Shown: in pieces, positions 51,712 through 59,261 of the stretch | How the letters are laid out: each line of letters begins with the position of its first letter | Numbering within the stretch: the stretch's first letter is position 1 | From: Dietzia aurantiaca | GTDB taxonomy: Bacteria; Actinomycetota; Actinomycetes; Mycobacteriales; Mycobacteriaceae | Assembly: GCF_021033825.1 (NCBI RefSeq) | Contig: NZ_JAIFXZ010000003.1 | Location: 268,257-332,256 of the forward strand | Length of the DNA stretch: 64,000 nucleotides | Direction of reading: 5' to 3' | Notes under the pieces: generated by a model | Told to the model about the DNA's origin: nothing | Seen by the model: the letters and a program-made list of their open reading frames with translations, nothing else | The model's database searches: none | Position numbers and translations under genes: made by a program

Positions 51712-52482
51712 TTACTGCGCGAGGAACTTGTTGACCAGTCGGGACAGCGCGTTGGGCGAGAACTTGGCGAGGTTGGCCAGCAGCGTCGTCTGGGTTCCCA
51801 CCGAGTACGACGTGCGGTGCATGCGTCTATCCGTCGGCGTGGGGTGGACCGACTCCCACACCTTGTCGGCGACCTCCGCCGGTGTGATCCGCACGCCGAG
51901 GGTCTGGGTGGTCTTGGCGTCGTTGTCCGCCAGGGCGGTCTTGGCCCACAGTGGCCAGATTCCCACCACCCGGATGTCGTCCTTTTCCCACTCGAGCTCG
52001 AGCGCCTCGGTCAGACCCGCGACGTAGAACTTCGCGGCGCTGTAGGTGGCGATGCCGGGCTGGCCGTAGATCGCCGAGGCCGAGGCGATGTTCACCAGAT
52101 GCGCCCCGGGGGTCGCCCGGAGGAACGGGAACGCGGCCTGCGCACCCAGCGTCACGCCCAGCACATCGATGTCGATCTGGGCCTTGACCGCCTGCGGCGT
52201 GATCTCGGCGAGGTCGCCGGCCACGAGGACGCCCGCATTGTTGTCCAGCACATCGAGGGTGCCGCCGGTGTGTGCGGTGAACTCGGCGAGTGCCCGCTCC
52301 CACTGCTCGGCCTCGCGCACGTCCAGCTCGCCGGTGATCCAGTCCGGGTGAGCGGCCTGGACCGCGGCCAGTGCGGCCGTGTCGACGTCATACACGCCGA
52401 CGGTCCAGCCCTCACGGCCGAAGCGCTCGGCGGTGGCCAGGCCGATACCCGCCGCTCCGCCCGAGATGAAGATCGATGGCAT
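51712..52482 (-). CDS. Short-chain dehydrogenase/reductase
   Basis: An SDR of 256 residues: cofactor loop SGGAAGIGLATAERFG, DNNAGVLVAG, catalytic NIASASAIYG and YSAAK. The GVYDVDTAAL segment with Asp favours NAD over NADP. The ATG at 52482 follows GGGAGTGGGAT; the frame upstream is open but lacks signals. Substrate unknown; the layout recalls mycobacterial short-chain alcohol or lipid dehydrogenases. Confidence 0.88.
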   Translation of the reverse strand: MPSIFISGGAAGIGLATAERFGREGWTVGVYDVDTAALAAVQAAHPDWITGELDVREAEQWERALAEFTAHTGGTLDVLDNNAGVLVAGDLAEITPQAVKAQIDIDVLGVTLGAQAAFPFLRATPGAHLVNIASASAIYGQPGIATYSAAKFYVAGLTEALELEWEKDDIRVVGIWPLWAKTALADNDAKTTQTLGVRITPAEVADKVWESVHPTPTDRRMHRTSYSVGTQTTLLANLAKFSPNALSRLVNKFLAQ

Positions 52483-52579
52483 ATCCCACTCCCCCGTGAG
52501 TCCTCCAGATGCGGTCCCCGACGACCCTGCCACGCCGGCGAGCATGGCGCATCACCCCGCCGACGATTACGCTCGCGTC

Positions 52580-52595
52580 TGTGATCAGCGTCACG
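52580..52595 (+). promoter_or_regulatory. Candidate CRP/GlxR box
   Basis: TGTGA-N6-TCACG matches the TGTGA-N6-TCACA consensus with one change. It lies 32 bases before the small peptide gene at 52627 and about 100 bases from the divergent SDR start. Confidence 0.5.
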
Positions 52596-52626
52596 ACTGC
52601 TCACGTCCGTCGAAAGGAGTTCTTCC

Positions 52627-52782
52627 ATGGGTTCACTCGGATCGCTCGCAATCGGGTCGCTGGCGGCGCCCCTCCTCGGCTCGCTGGGGCTCGGTTCGCT
52701 GGTCTCGCAGGGCAGTGGCGGTGGCAGCGGCGACATGCTGAGCGGCCTGCTGCCGACCGACATCCTCGGCGGCCTGTCCTAA
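52627..52782 (+). CDS. 51-residue Gly/Ser/Leu-rich peptide, possibly exported or pore-forming
   Basis: A short gene with an excellent ribosome site (AAAGGAG, eight bases before the ATG), a CRP-like box upstream and a perfect 14-pair terminator right behind it. The product has repeated Gly-Ser-Leu units, a hydrophobic amphipathic N-terminal half, a Gly/Ser hinge (SGGGSGD) and a short LLPTDILGGLS tail. There is no standard signal peptide. Small signal-less pore peptides (PorA/PorH) are known from related corynebacteria; the similarity is in type, not in sequence. Confidence 0.65.
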   Translation: MGSLGSLAIGSLAAPLLGSLGLGSLVSQGSGGGSGDMLSGLLPTDILGGLS

Positions 52783-52796
52783 GTTCCCTGACGCCG

Positions 52797-52829
52797 ACGC
52801 CCCGGGCCGCACGCAGCGGCCCGGGGCGT
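52797..52829 (+). terminator. Intrinsic terminator after the small peptide gene
   Basis: ACGCCCCGGGCCGC pairs perfectly with GCGGCCCGGGGCGT around a five-base loop, followed by CCGTCTTTCTG. It ends 47 bases after the small gene's stop. Confidence 0.85.
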
Positions 52830-52889
52830 CCGTCTTTCTGTACCCCGCCTCCCCGGAGTCGACGCCTGCGGGGATGAGGCGGCGACGAA

Positions 52890-53225
52890 CTAGTGTGTCG
52901 CCTCCCGGCGCACCCGGGCGAGCACGTCGGCGAATCCCGCGAGGTAGTCGCCGCTGCGGCGCGCCGCCTGCTGCTCGACGAGCCCGCGCGCCAACACCGC
53001 CGAGATACCTTCGAGGTCTTTCCCCGAGTCGAGCTGCGCCAGGCCGAGCTCGGCCGCGAACGCTCGACCCTCGTAGAACACCAGTTCCGGGAGGATCGCG
53101 CCGAGCGCCCGCGACAACTCGCCGGCCGGACGCTCCTCGATCACCGAGGACACCGAAACGCGGTACTGCTCGAACTGGTCCCGGGCCGCGTCGAAGGCCT
53201 CCCGGAGGTCGGTGGTGCCGGGCAT
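52890..53225 (-). CDS. Hypothetical helical protein
   Basis: A 111-residue, mainly alpha-helical cytoplasmic protein (REAFDAARDQFEQYRVSVSS, then a conserved-looking YEGRAFAAELGLAQLD). It has no membrane segment or known motif. AAGGGGAG stands five bases before the ATG, so the gene is well supported though unrecognised. Divergent from the scramblase-like gene. Confidence 0.65.
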   Translation of the reverse strand: MPGTTDLREAFDAARDQFEQYRVSVSSVIEERPAGELSRALGAILPELVFYEGRAFAAELGLAQLDSGKDLEGISAVLARGLVEQQAARRSGDYLAGFADVLARVRREATH

Positions 53226-53269
53226 ATGCTCCCCTTTTGATCGGTGTGCTCGGACCCTAGGGTGGATCC

Positions 53270-53821
53270 ATGTCGAGTCTCATGAACGATGTTCTCGTGT
53301 TCCAGCAGACGACGAACTTCGTCAGGAACGATTTCGCGATCATGGACGACCAGGGGACCCAGGTCGGCCATGTGGAGACCGGTGGCAGCACTCTCGGGCG
53401 GATGCTGGTCGGATCGCGTGAGCTGACGGTGTTCGAAGGACCGGAGCGCCCGGCGATCCGGGTGAAGGACACCTACTCGTTCGGCCGGGAGCGGATGGAG
53501 ATCCTGGACGCCGGCGGCGGCCATCTCGCCTCGCTGGTCAAGCGACTCGCGCTGTTCAAGACCCGGATCACGCTGGATCTGCAGGGCGAGGAACTCGAGC
53601 TGACGGGCAACATCTGGGGATTCGAGTTCCAGGTGAACGGTCAGGGCGGCGCCATGGCGTGGGTCTCGCGGGAGTGGTCGGGCGTCGGCAATGCCTTCTT
53701 CGGGAAGTCGACCTATGTCCTGCGGCTCGCTGAGCACCTGACCGCCCCTCAGCGCCTCGCGATCATCGGCGCCGTGCTGTCGCTCGACCTCATCCGGGAG
53801 AAGCAGAAGCGGAACAGCTGA
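53270..53821 (+). CDS. Phospholipid scramblase-related (LURP-one/Tubby-like) protein
   Basis: A 183-residue beta-rich protein with the scramblase-family order: N-terminal VLVFQQTTNFVRNDFAIMDD, repeated strands (VFEGPERPAIRVKDTYSF; ITLDLQGEELELTGN), AWVSREWSGVGNAFFGKSTY and a final hydrophobic helix (LAIIGAVLSLDLIRE). Bacterial members are of unknown role. It converges on ndh, 15 bases apart. Confidence 0.75.
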   Translation: MSSLMNDVLVFQQTTNFVRNDFAIMDDQGTQVGHVETGGSTLGRMLVGSRELTVFEGPERPAIRVKDTYSFGRERMEILDAGGGHLASLVKRLALFKTRITLDLQGEELELTGNIWGFEFQVNGQGGAMAWVSREWSGVGNAFFGKSTYVLRLAEHLTAPQRLAIIGAVLSLDLIREKQKRNS

Positions 53822-53836
53822 ACCGCCCGCCCACGC

Positions 53837-55237
53837 CTAACTTCCCGGCGACCTGTCATCCAGACTCGAGGCGATGCTGTCCCCGTAGACGCGGTCGATC
53901 GCGCGCCTGCCGTACACGAACCGGGAGGTCGCGCTGAGGTGGGAGCGCTTGTCGCCGAGGATGTGCATCCCCCACGAGAAGAGCGTGGCCAGGCGGTTCC
54001 GGAAGCCGATGAGGAAGGCCAGGTGCACGACCAGCCACAGCACCCAGGCGATGAAGCCGTGGATCTCGAACCCACGGATCTTCACCACCGCGCTGTACCT
54101 GGACACGGTGGCCATGGAGCCCTTGTCGAAATACTTGAACGGCGGCCGGCCCGTCGGGCTCTGCTTGCCCGCCAGCTCGCGGTCGATCTGCTTGGCGACG
54201 TACTTGCCGCCCTGGATCGCGACGGGTGAGACCCCCGGCAGGTTGTCGAGACTCATCATGTCGCCGATCACGAAGATCTCGGGGTGGCCCGGTACCGAGA
54301 GGTCCTTGTTCACCTTGACCCGCCCGGCACGGTCGACCTCGGCGTCGGTCTGCTCGGCGAGCATCTTGCCCAGGGGGCTGGCCTGCACTCCGGCGGACCA
54401 GATCTTGCACGCCGCCCCGATCCGGTGCGTCGTCCCGTCCGCGCCCTTGATCTCGATCCCCGCGGAGTCGACATCGGTGACCATGGCGTTCAGGTGCACT
54501 TCCACGCCGAGCTGCTCCAGGCGAGCCTTCGCCGCCTCGCCGAGCTTCTCGCCGAAGGGCGGCAGCACGGCGGGCGCCGCGTCGAGCAGGATGATGCGCG
54601 CGTCGGCCGGGTCGATCCGGCGGTAACTGTTCTTGAGGGTGCGGTGTGCGAGCTCGCCGATCTGGCCGGCCATCTCGACTCCGGTCGGCCCTGCGCCGAC
54701 GACGACGAAGGTGAGCAGCTGCCGGCGAGCGTCCTCGTCCTCGGTGATCTCGGCCAGTTCGAAACTCCCGAGGATCCGGCCGCGGAGCTCGAGGGCGTCG
54801 TCGATTGTCTTCATCCCGGGGGCCCAGCGCTCGAAATGGTCGTTGCCGAAGTAGGACTGGTTGGCACCGGCCGCGACGATCAGACTGTCGTACGGGAGAT
54901 CGAAGTCGATGTGCCCGGCTACGGCGTGGACGGTTCGGTTCGCCACGTCGATCTTGTCGACCTCACCGAGGGTGACCGTGATGTTCTTGTGCTCCCGCAG
55001 GACGAGCCGGGTCGAGGGCGCGATGTCGCCGACGGACAGGATGCCGGTCGCCACCTGGTAGAGAAGCGGCTGGAAGAGGTGGTGACCGGTCTTGGCGACC
55101 AGCGTCACGTCGACGTCCGCCTTCGCCAGGCTCTGCGCGGCGGCCAGTCCACCGAAGCCCGAACCGATGATGACGACTCGCTGCCGACGGCCGGCATTCT
55201 GGGCACCGGCGTCATAACTGTTCACTGCATCCACCAT
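53837..55237 (-). CDS. ndh: Type II NADH dehydrogenase
   Basis: Non-proton-pumping NADH:quinone oxidoreductase of 466 residues. The FAD loop is VVIIGSGFGGLAAAQSL, the NADH loop VVVGAGPTGVEMAGQI and a second FAD contact GDMMSLDNLPGVSPVAIQGG. The C-terminal part has a hydrophobic helix (ALFIGFRNR-like segment) for membrane attachment. The enzyme feeds electrons to menaquinone. CAGGAG precedes the ATG. Confidence 0.92.
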   Translation of the reverse strand: MVDAVNSYDAGAQNAGRRQRVVIIGSGFGGLAAAQSLAKADVDVTLVAKTGHHLFQPLLYQVATGILSVGDIAPSTRLVLREHKNITVTLGEVDKIDVANRTVHAVAGHIDFDLPYDSLIVAAGANQSYFGNDHFERWAPGMKTIDDALELRGRILGSFELAEITEDEDARRQLLTFVVVGAGPTGVEMAGQIGELAHRTLKNSYRRIDPADARIILLDAAPAVLPPFGEKLGEAAKARLEQLGVEVHLNAMVTDVDSAGIEIKGADGTTHRIGAACKIWSAGVQASPLGKMLAEQTDAEVDRAGRVKVNKDLSVPGHPEIFVIGDMMSLDNLPGVSPVAIQGGKYVAKQIDRELAGKQSPTGRPPFKYFDKGSMATVSRYSAVVKIRGFEIHGFIAWVLWLVVHLAFLIGFRNRLATLFSWGMHILGDKRSHLSATSRFVYGRRAIDRVYGDSIASSLDDRSPGS

Positions 55238-55373
55238 GGGACTCCTGATCTCGGGTGTGCGCGCCCGGAACGTTACCCCCGCCTCGGCGAATCCGCCTGC
55301 GCTTCGAAGGCCGTACCGACTGTGCGGGCCCTGGCGGCGGTCGGCTCGTCGGTGACGGCCAGTCGGATTCCCT

Positions 55374-55982
55374 TCAGGTGGCGTCCACGCATCGGTCTAC
55401 TTCGGCGTGGATCACTCGGCGGGCCTCGTCGGCCTGCACCGCCCCCACGATGACACGGAGCGTGAGGCCCTCGGACAGCGCCGCCAACCGGAGGGCATCC
55501 CGGCGGTCGTCAGAAGTCGGGGCGGGCTGGACCCGACCACCCCTCCCCCGTGCGCCGGCCAGGAGTCGGGCGAGGGCCCGGGTGCGTTCGGCCAGTGCGT
55601 CCGTGACTATCGCCCCGATCCCCGCACTGGAGACCGCCTTGGATTGATAGGCAGCCCACACCGAGGCCCCGATCTTGAAGTCGATGCTCTCCGACATCGC
55701 GCCGACCAGGAGTGATCGCAGCTCCTCGGCCGCAGTCCGCGGATCACCCGGCACCTCGCGAGGGCCGTGATCGACCACCGCCGACGCCACCATCTGCCGA
55801 CACCCGTGCAGGACCAGGTCGTCCTTGGACGGGAAATAGTGCTGGACGCGCCCCACGGACACGCCCGCCGCCTGCGCGACGGCGCGGAACGTCACTCCGT
55901 CAATGCCCTGCTCGTGGATCACCTGCCACAGTGCCAGGACCAGTTCGGCACGTCGCTGATCATGATCGACGACTTTCGGCAT
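55374..55982 (-). CDS. TetR-family regulator
   Basis: About 202 residues with the DNA-binding part GVTFRAVAQAAGVSVGRVQHYFPSKDDLV (BetI/AcrR-like) and a ligand domain. The ATG at 55982 follows a GGGGGG run; 21 upstream codons in frame cross the divergent promoter. It is divergent from the hydrolase gene, its likely target. Confidence 0.86.
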   Translation of the reverse strand: MPKVVDHDQRRAELVLALWQVIHEQGIDGVTFRAVAQAAGVSVGRVQHYFPSKDDLVLHGCRQMVASAVVDHGPREVPGDPRTAAEELRSLLVGAMSESIDFKIGASVWAAYQSKAVSSAGIGAIVTDALAERTRALARLLAGARGRGGRVQPAPTSDDRRDALRLAALSEGLTLRVIVGAVQADEARRVIHAEVDRCVDAT

Positions 55983-55998
55983 GCGTCCCCCCTTTAAA

Positions 55999-56029
55999 AT
56001 ACGGACAACTTGCGAAACTATGTCGGTAT
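55999..56029. promoter_or_regulatory. Candidate operator covering the hydrolase start
   Basis: ATACGGACA (55999-56007) and TGTCGGTAT (56021-56029) form an inverted repeat with one mismatch. The right arm reaches the ATG of the hydrolase gene. Binding would block both divergent genes. Confidence 0.45.
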
Positions 56030-57074
56030 GGACGTATTGCATCACGATCAGACGCCCGGGACGACCCGCTCACGTCGGGGCCGGTGGACGCGACGCGCAC
56101 GCCGACTCACGACCGTCGTGGCCGCCCTGTTCACGGTGATCGGGATCGGCGCGACGTGGACCTTCTTCTTCGGCGCGCCGGGGGTGGGGCACTTCCGCAG
56201 CGCCGACGGCCGGAACGCCTACATGGATGCGTACGCGGAAGCGATGGAGGCGCTCCCCGCGCCGACCACCGTGCACGACATTCAGACCGACTACGGCTCG
56301 ATCCGGGTCTACGAGTGGTCCACAGCGGAAACCCGGGACCGGGCCCCGGCACTACTCGTCCCCGGCCGTGCCTCCGGGGTGCCGATGTGGGCGGAGAATC
56401 TCCCCGCACTCGTCGCCGAACGGCGGGTGCTGGCTTTCGATGCGCTCGGGGATTCCGGGATGTCGGAGCAGTCCGTCCCGTTCGCGACGTTCGCCGACCA
56501 GGCCCACCCGATCGAGGAGGTGGTCACAGCGCTCGCTCCCGGCGGGGTGCACGTGGTGGGCCACTCGTTCGGTGGCGCCATCGCCGCCTCCTACGCGCGT
56601 CAGTTTCCCGAGCGCACCCTCACCCTCTCCCTGCTGGAGCCGGTGTTCACCTTGGCCCGGCCCCCGGCGGGCCTCTTTTTCTGGGCGATGGTCTCGTCTC
56701 TGCCGCTCCTGCCGGACGGGATCCGGGAGACTGCTCTGGAGAAGATCGGGGGCGTGGAGGAGGAAGCCGCGGAACTCGGCGATGATCCGATGGCGCGCAT
56801 GATCGCGGCGGCGACGGAGCACTACCAGGCCGCCCTACCGCAGCCCACCCCCTTGACTGACGAAGAGCTGTCGCAGCTGACCATGCCGGTCTACGTCGCC
56901 ATCGCCTCTGATGATTCCCTCGCCGGCGGCGCGTCAGCCGCCCGGCGGGCCGAGCAGCTACCCGCCGCAACCGTGCAGACGTGGCCGGACACCACCCACT
57001 CCCTGCCGATGCAGGCCGCGGGCGTTGTGGAACCGGTGCTGCTGGACTTCTTCGCGGAGAACGAGCCGTCCTGA
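56028..57074 (+). CDS. Membrane-anchored alpha/beta-hydrolase
   Basis: Hydrolase of 348 residues. A basic N-terminus and one helix (TVVAALFTVIGIGATWTFFFG) anchor it; the catalytic Ser is in VVGHSFGGAIAASYA and the His probably in WPDTTHSLPMQ. The substrate is unknown. The same frame stays open for 29 codons past the TGA (to about 57163), which is odd. The ATG at 56028 overlaps a probable operator. Confidence 0.82.
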   Translation: MDVLHHDQTPGTTRSRRGRWTRRARRLTTVVAALFTVIGIGATWTFFFGAPGVGHFRSADGRNAYMDAYAEAMEALPAPTTVHDIQTDYGSIRVYEWSTAETRDRAPALLVPGRASGVPMWAENLPALVAERRVLAFDALGDSGMSEQSVPFATFADQAHPIEEVVTALAPGGVHVVGHSFGGAIAASYARQFPERTLTLSLLEPVFTLARPPAGLFFWAMVSSLPLLPDGIRETALEKIGGVEEEAAELGDDPMARMIAAATEHYQAALPQPTPLTDEELSQLTMPVYVAIASDDSLAGGASAARRAEQLPAATVQTWPDTTHSLPMQAAGVVEPVLLDFFAENEPS

Positions 57075-57252
57075 CTTCCGGTCGGCGCAACACTCGACGA
57101 GCCACTGCCGGGCATCGACGCAGCGCTGGCCCAGATCACCGCCCCATTCGGCGTCACCGGCTGATTCGCAGCGGCACTTCGGGGAAGTTCGCTCTCACCC
57201 GACGGGCGCCATTTCCCGAGCCAGGCGAGAGATCACCGCCGCGCGAGCAGTT

Positions 57253-57753
57253 TCAGTCCTCCGGACGTCGAACCTCCACCACCAGCAGAGCCGCAAGCGC
57301 CGCGCCGGTGAGTCCGATCGCCCACCACGTACGTGTCACCGTCGAGTTGAGCTCCGTACGCACCGGCGTCATGGAGCCGTCACGCACATTGATCAGCGCC
57401 AGCGTCAGGGAAAACAGGGTCCCCCGGAGATCGCCGGCGTCGACCCGGTTGAGCAACTCCAGAATGCGATCCAGGTCCTCGTCGACCCGGTCCGTTCGCG
57501 AGCGAACAGACTCGACGCGCTCGGCGACGTTCTCATCCTCGGAGGGGGTCTTGGCCAGGCCGGGTCGGTCAAGGACTCGGTCGATCCGGGCTTGTACCAC
57601 GAGCGCCAGATTGTGATTAGCCATGTCGAGCATGACCAGTTCCTCGCGGACTTCGTTCTGCCGATGCTGACCGAGGCCGATCGCCAACCCGCCCACGAGC
57701 AGAATCACCAGCGAACAGACGAACCACGAGGTTTTCGAGAACACCCGGTACAT
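57253..57753 (-). CDS. Two-helix membrane protein with an extracellular helical domain
   Basis: A 166-residue protein with a first helix at residues 8-27 (SWFVCSLVILLVGGLAIGLG), a predicted helical bundle of about 105 residues outside the cell, and a second helix near 142-160. The layout is that of the sensor half of chemoreceptor-like proteins without the signalling half. AGGAGAG stands seven bases before the ATG. Unrecognised; possibly a partner for a histidine kinase or stress sensor. Confidence 0.65.
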   Translation of the reverse strand: MYRVFSKTSWFVCSLVILLVGGLAIGLGQHRQNEVREELVMLDMANHNLALVVQARIDRVLDRPGLAKTPSEDENVAERVESVRSRTDRVDEDLDRILELLNRVDAGDLRGTLFSLTLALINVRDGSMTPVRTELNSTVTRTWWAIGLTGAALAALLVVEVRRPED

Positions 57754-57929
57754 CGTCGACTCTCCTGTTCTCGAGGCCTGGCGCCTGTCGCCATGAGTCC
57801 AGATTGGCAGGAAACGCCGATGCGGATCGACAGAAGCCGAGTATCTCGCACGAGCGTGTCACAGTAGTTGCGAGACCGTCCTCGCGTCTGGCGCCTGGGC
57901 ACCGGACCGACAGACGACGATGACTCCAC

Positions 57930-59180
57930 TCAGGTGAGGGCGACGGCTTCGATCCCGTCGTCAGCGAGGACTGCCTCAGCCGTTACGCCGTTGCAGCCGA
58001 GGACGGAGTAACCCCAATCGACATCGGTAGCCAGGAGCCACTCGCGCCCGTCGGGCCAGAGCGCGTCGACGCCGTGCGCCCGCCCGCGAGCGAGGTTCTT
58101 CATGTCGGTGACCCTGTCGACCTTCGTTTGGAACACCGGCATGGTGCGCAGCAGCGTCACCTCGGGCGAGCAGATCTGCGAAGCGGGAACCACGGCGAGT
58201 TCGGGGTGGATGACCGCGTCCGGATCAGTGGAGTAGTAGGCCACAGAGTGGTCCGAGCCCGGCCCGTAGGAATCCCAGGCCAGGCTGGCGGTGTCGAAGA
58301 TCGTTCCGAACGCCACATTCGGTGTGGTGGTGTTGCGGGAGAGAACCGCGAAGAGCGCTTCGATCTCACCGAGCCCCTCGGCACCGTCGTGCGGCCATCC
58401 GAAGCGATCGTCGCAGGCATCGAACTCATCCTGGGGCGGGGGTCGTCCGTTGGTGACCGCGATATCCCACCACATCGAGGTCGGCGAGATCGCGACGCCA
58501 TTGGCTCGGGCCACTTCTTCCCAGGTCACTTCCCTTTCATCGGTGTGCCCCGGGTGGCGAATCAGAAGCAATGCTTCGAAGCCGCTCGGATCCGGGACGG
58601 CATCGGCATCGGAGGCCTGCCATGCCATGTTGACCAGTCCCCTGCGCTCCCGGAGCCATCTGCTGTGCGGATCACCGGACAGTGGCTGGATCCCGCAGCT
58701 CATAAAGTGTGCCCAGTCCCGATCCTCCGCTTCGAGGTAGGACCGTAGTAGGCCGACCGTGCGTGACGGAAGAGTCGACTCGATCCCGATCACTGAGCCG
58801 CTGCCAGAGTCGTCGGAGGCAATCGTGAATAAGACGCTGGCCCCGCCCGGCCCACGCAGTTCCAAGTACATGGACTCTCGAGCAACGACGGAGAAAGCGT
58901 GGGTCCGGCGAGGCCGCCTACGCTGCCGGTGCATCTCAGACCGTGCCCACGCGCTGAAGTTGCTCGGTGACGGAGCATCGCGCCGACGACGAACCCGGGC
59001 GGGCCGGATCGGCCAATGAACGGTATGGCCAGGCCGCAGCGGCGGCGTCGGCTCCAGCCGGTAACGGGCCGCGATCTCCGGGTCCGCGAAAGCGCGGAAA
59101 CCCGCGTGAAAGTAGGGAGATCCCAGCAGCGCATCGGCGGTCGCAGGAGCCAGGTCTACGGTGATGTGCTGCGACGCCAT
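57930..59180 (-). CDS. Uncharacterised 416-residue protein
   Basis: I recognise no domain. The N-terminal third is basic with several Arg runs; the remainder has the mixed strand-helix pattern of a soluble enzyme or immunity-type protein, with WDSYGPGSDHSVAYYS and WLLATDVDWGYSVLGCNG near the end. No signal peptide. It is 81 bases downstream of the 746-residue protein gene on the same strand, so the two may be co-expressed. Confidence 0.65.
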   Translation of the reverse strand: MASQHITVDLAPATADALLGSPYFHAGFRAFADPEIAARYRLEPTPPLRPGHTVHWPIRPARVRRRRDAPSPSNFSAWARSEMHRQRRRPRRTHAFSVVARESMYLELRGPGGASVLFTIASDDSGSGSVIGIESTLPSRTVGLLRSYLEAEDRDWAHFMSCGIQPLSGDPHSRWLRERRGLVNMAWQASDADAVPDPSGFEALLLIRHPGHTDEREVTWEEVARANGVAISPTSMWWDIAVTNGRPPPQDEFDACDDRFGWPHDGAEGLGEIEALFAVLSRNTTTPNVAFGTIFDTASLAWDSYGPGSDHSVAYYSTDPDAVIHPELAVVPASQICSPEVTLLRTMPVFQTKVDRVTDMKNLARGRAHGVDALWPDGREWLLATDVDWGYSVLGCNGVTAEAVLADDGIEAVALT

Positions 59181-59261
59181 GCCCTCACCCTATTCACACG
59201 TGCAGCAATTTCCGCGGTTGCGAATCGGACCTCATTTTCAAGCGCCGTACACGCCCTCTCC

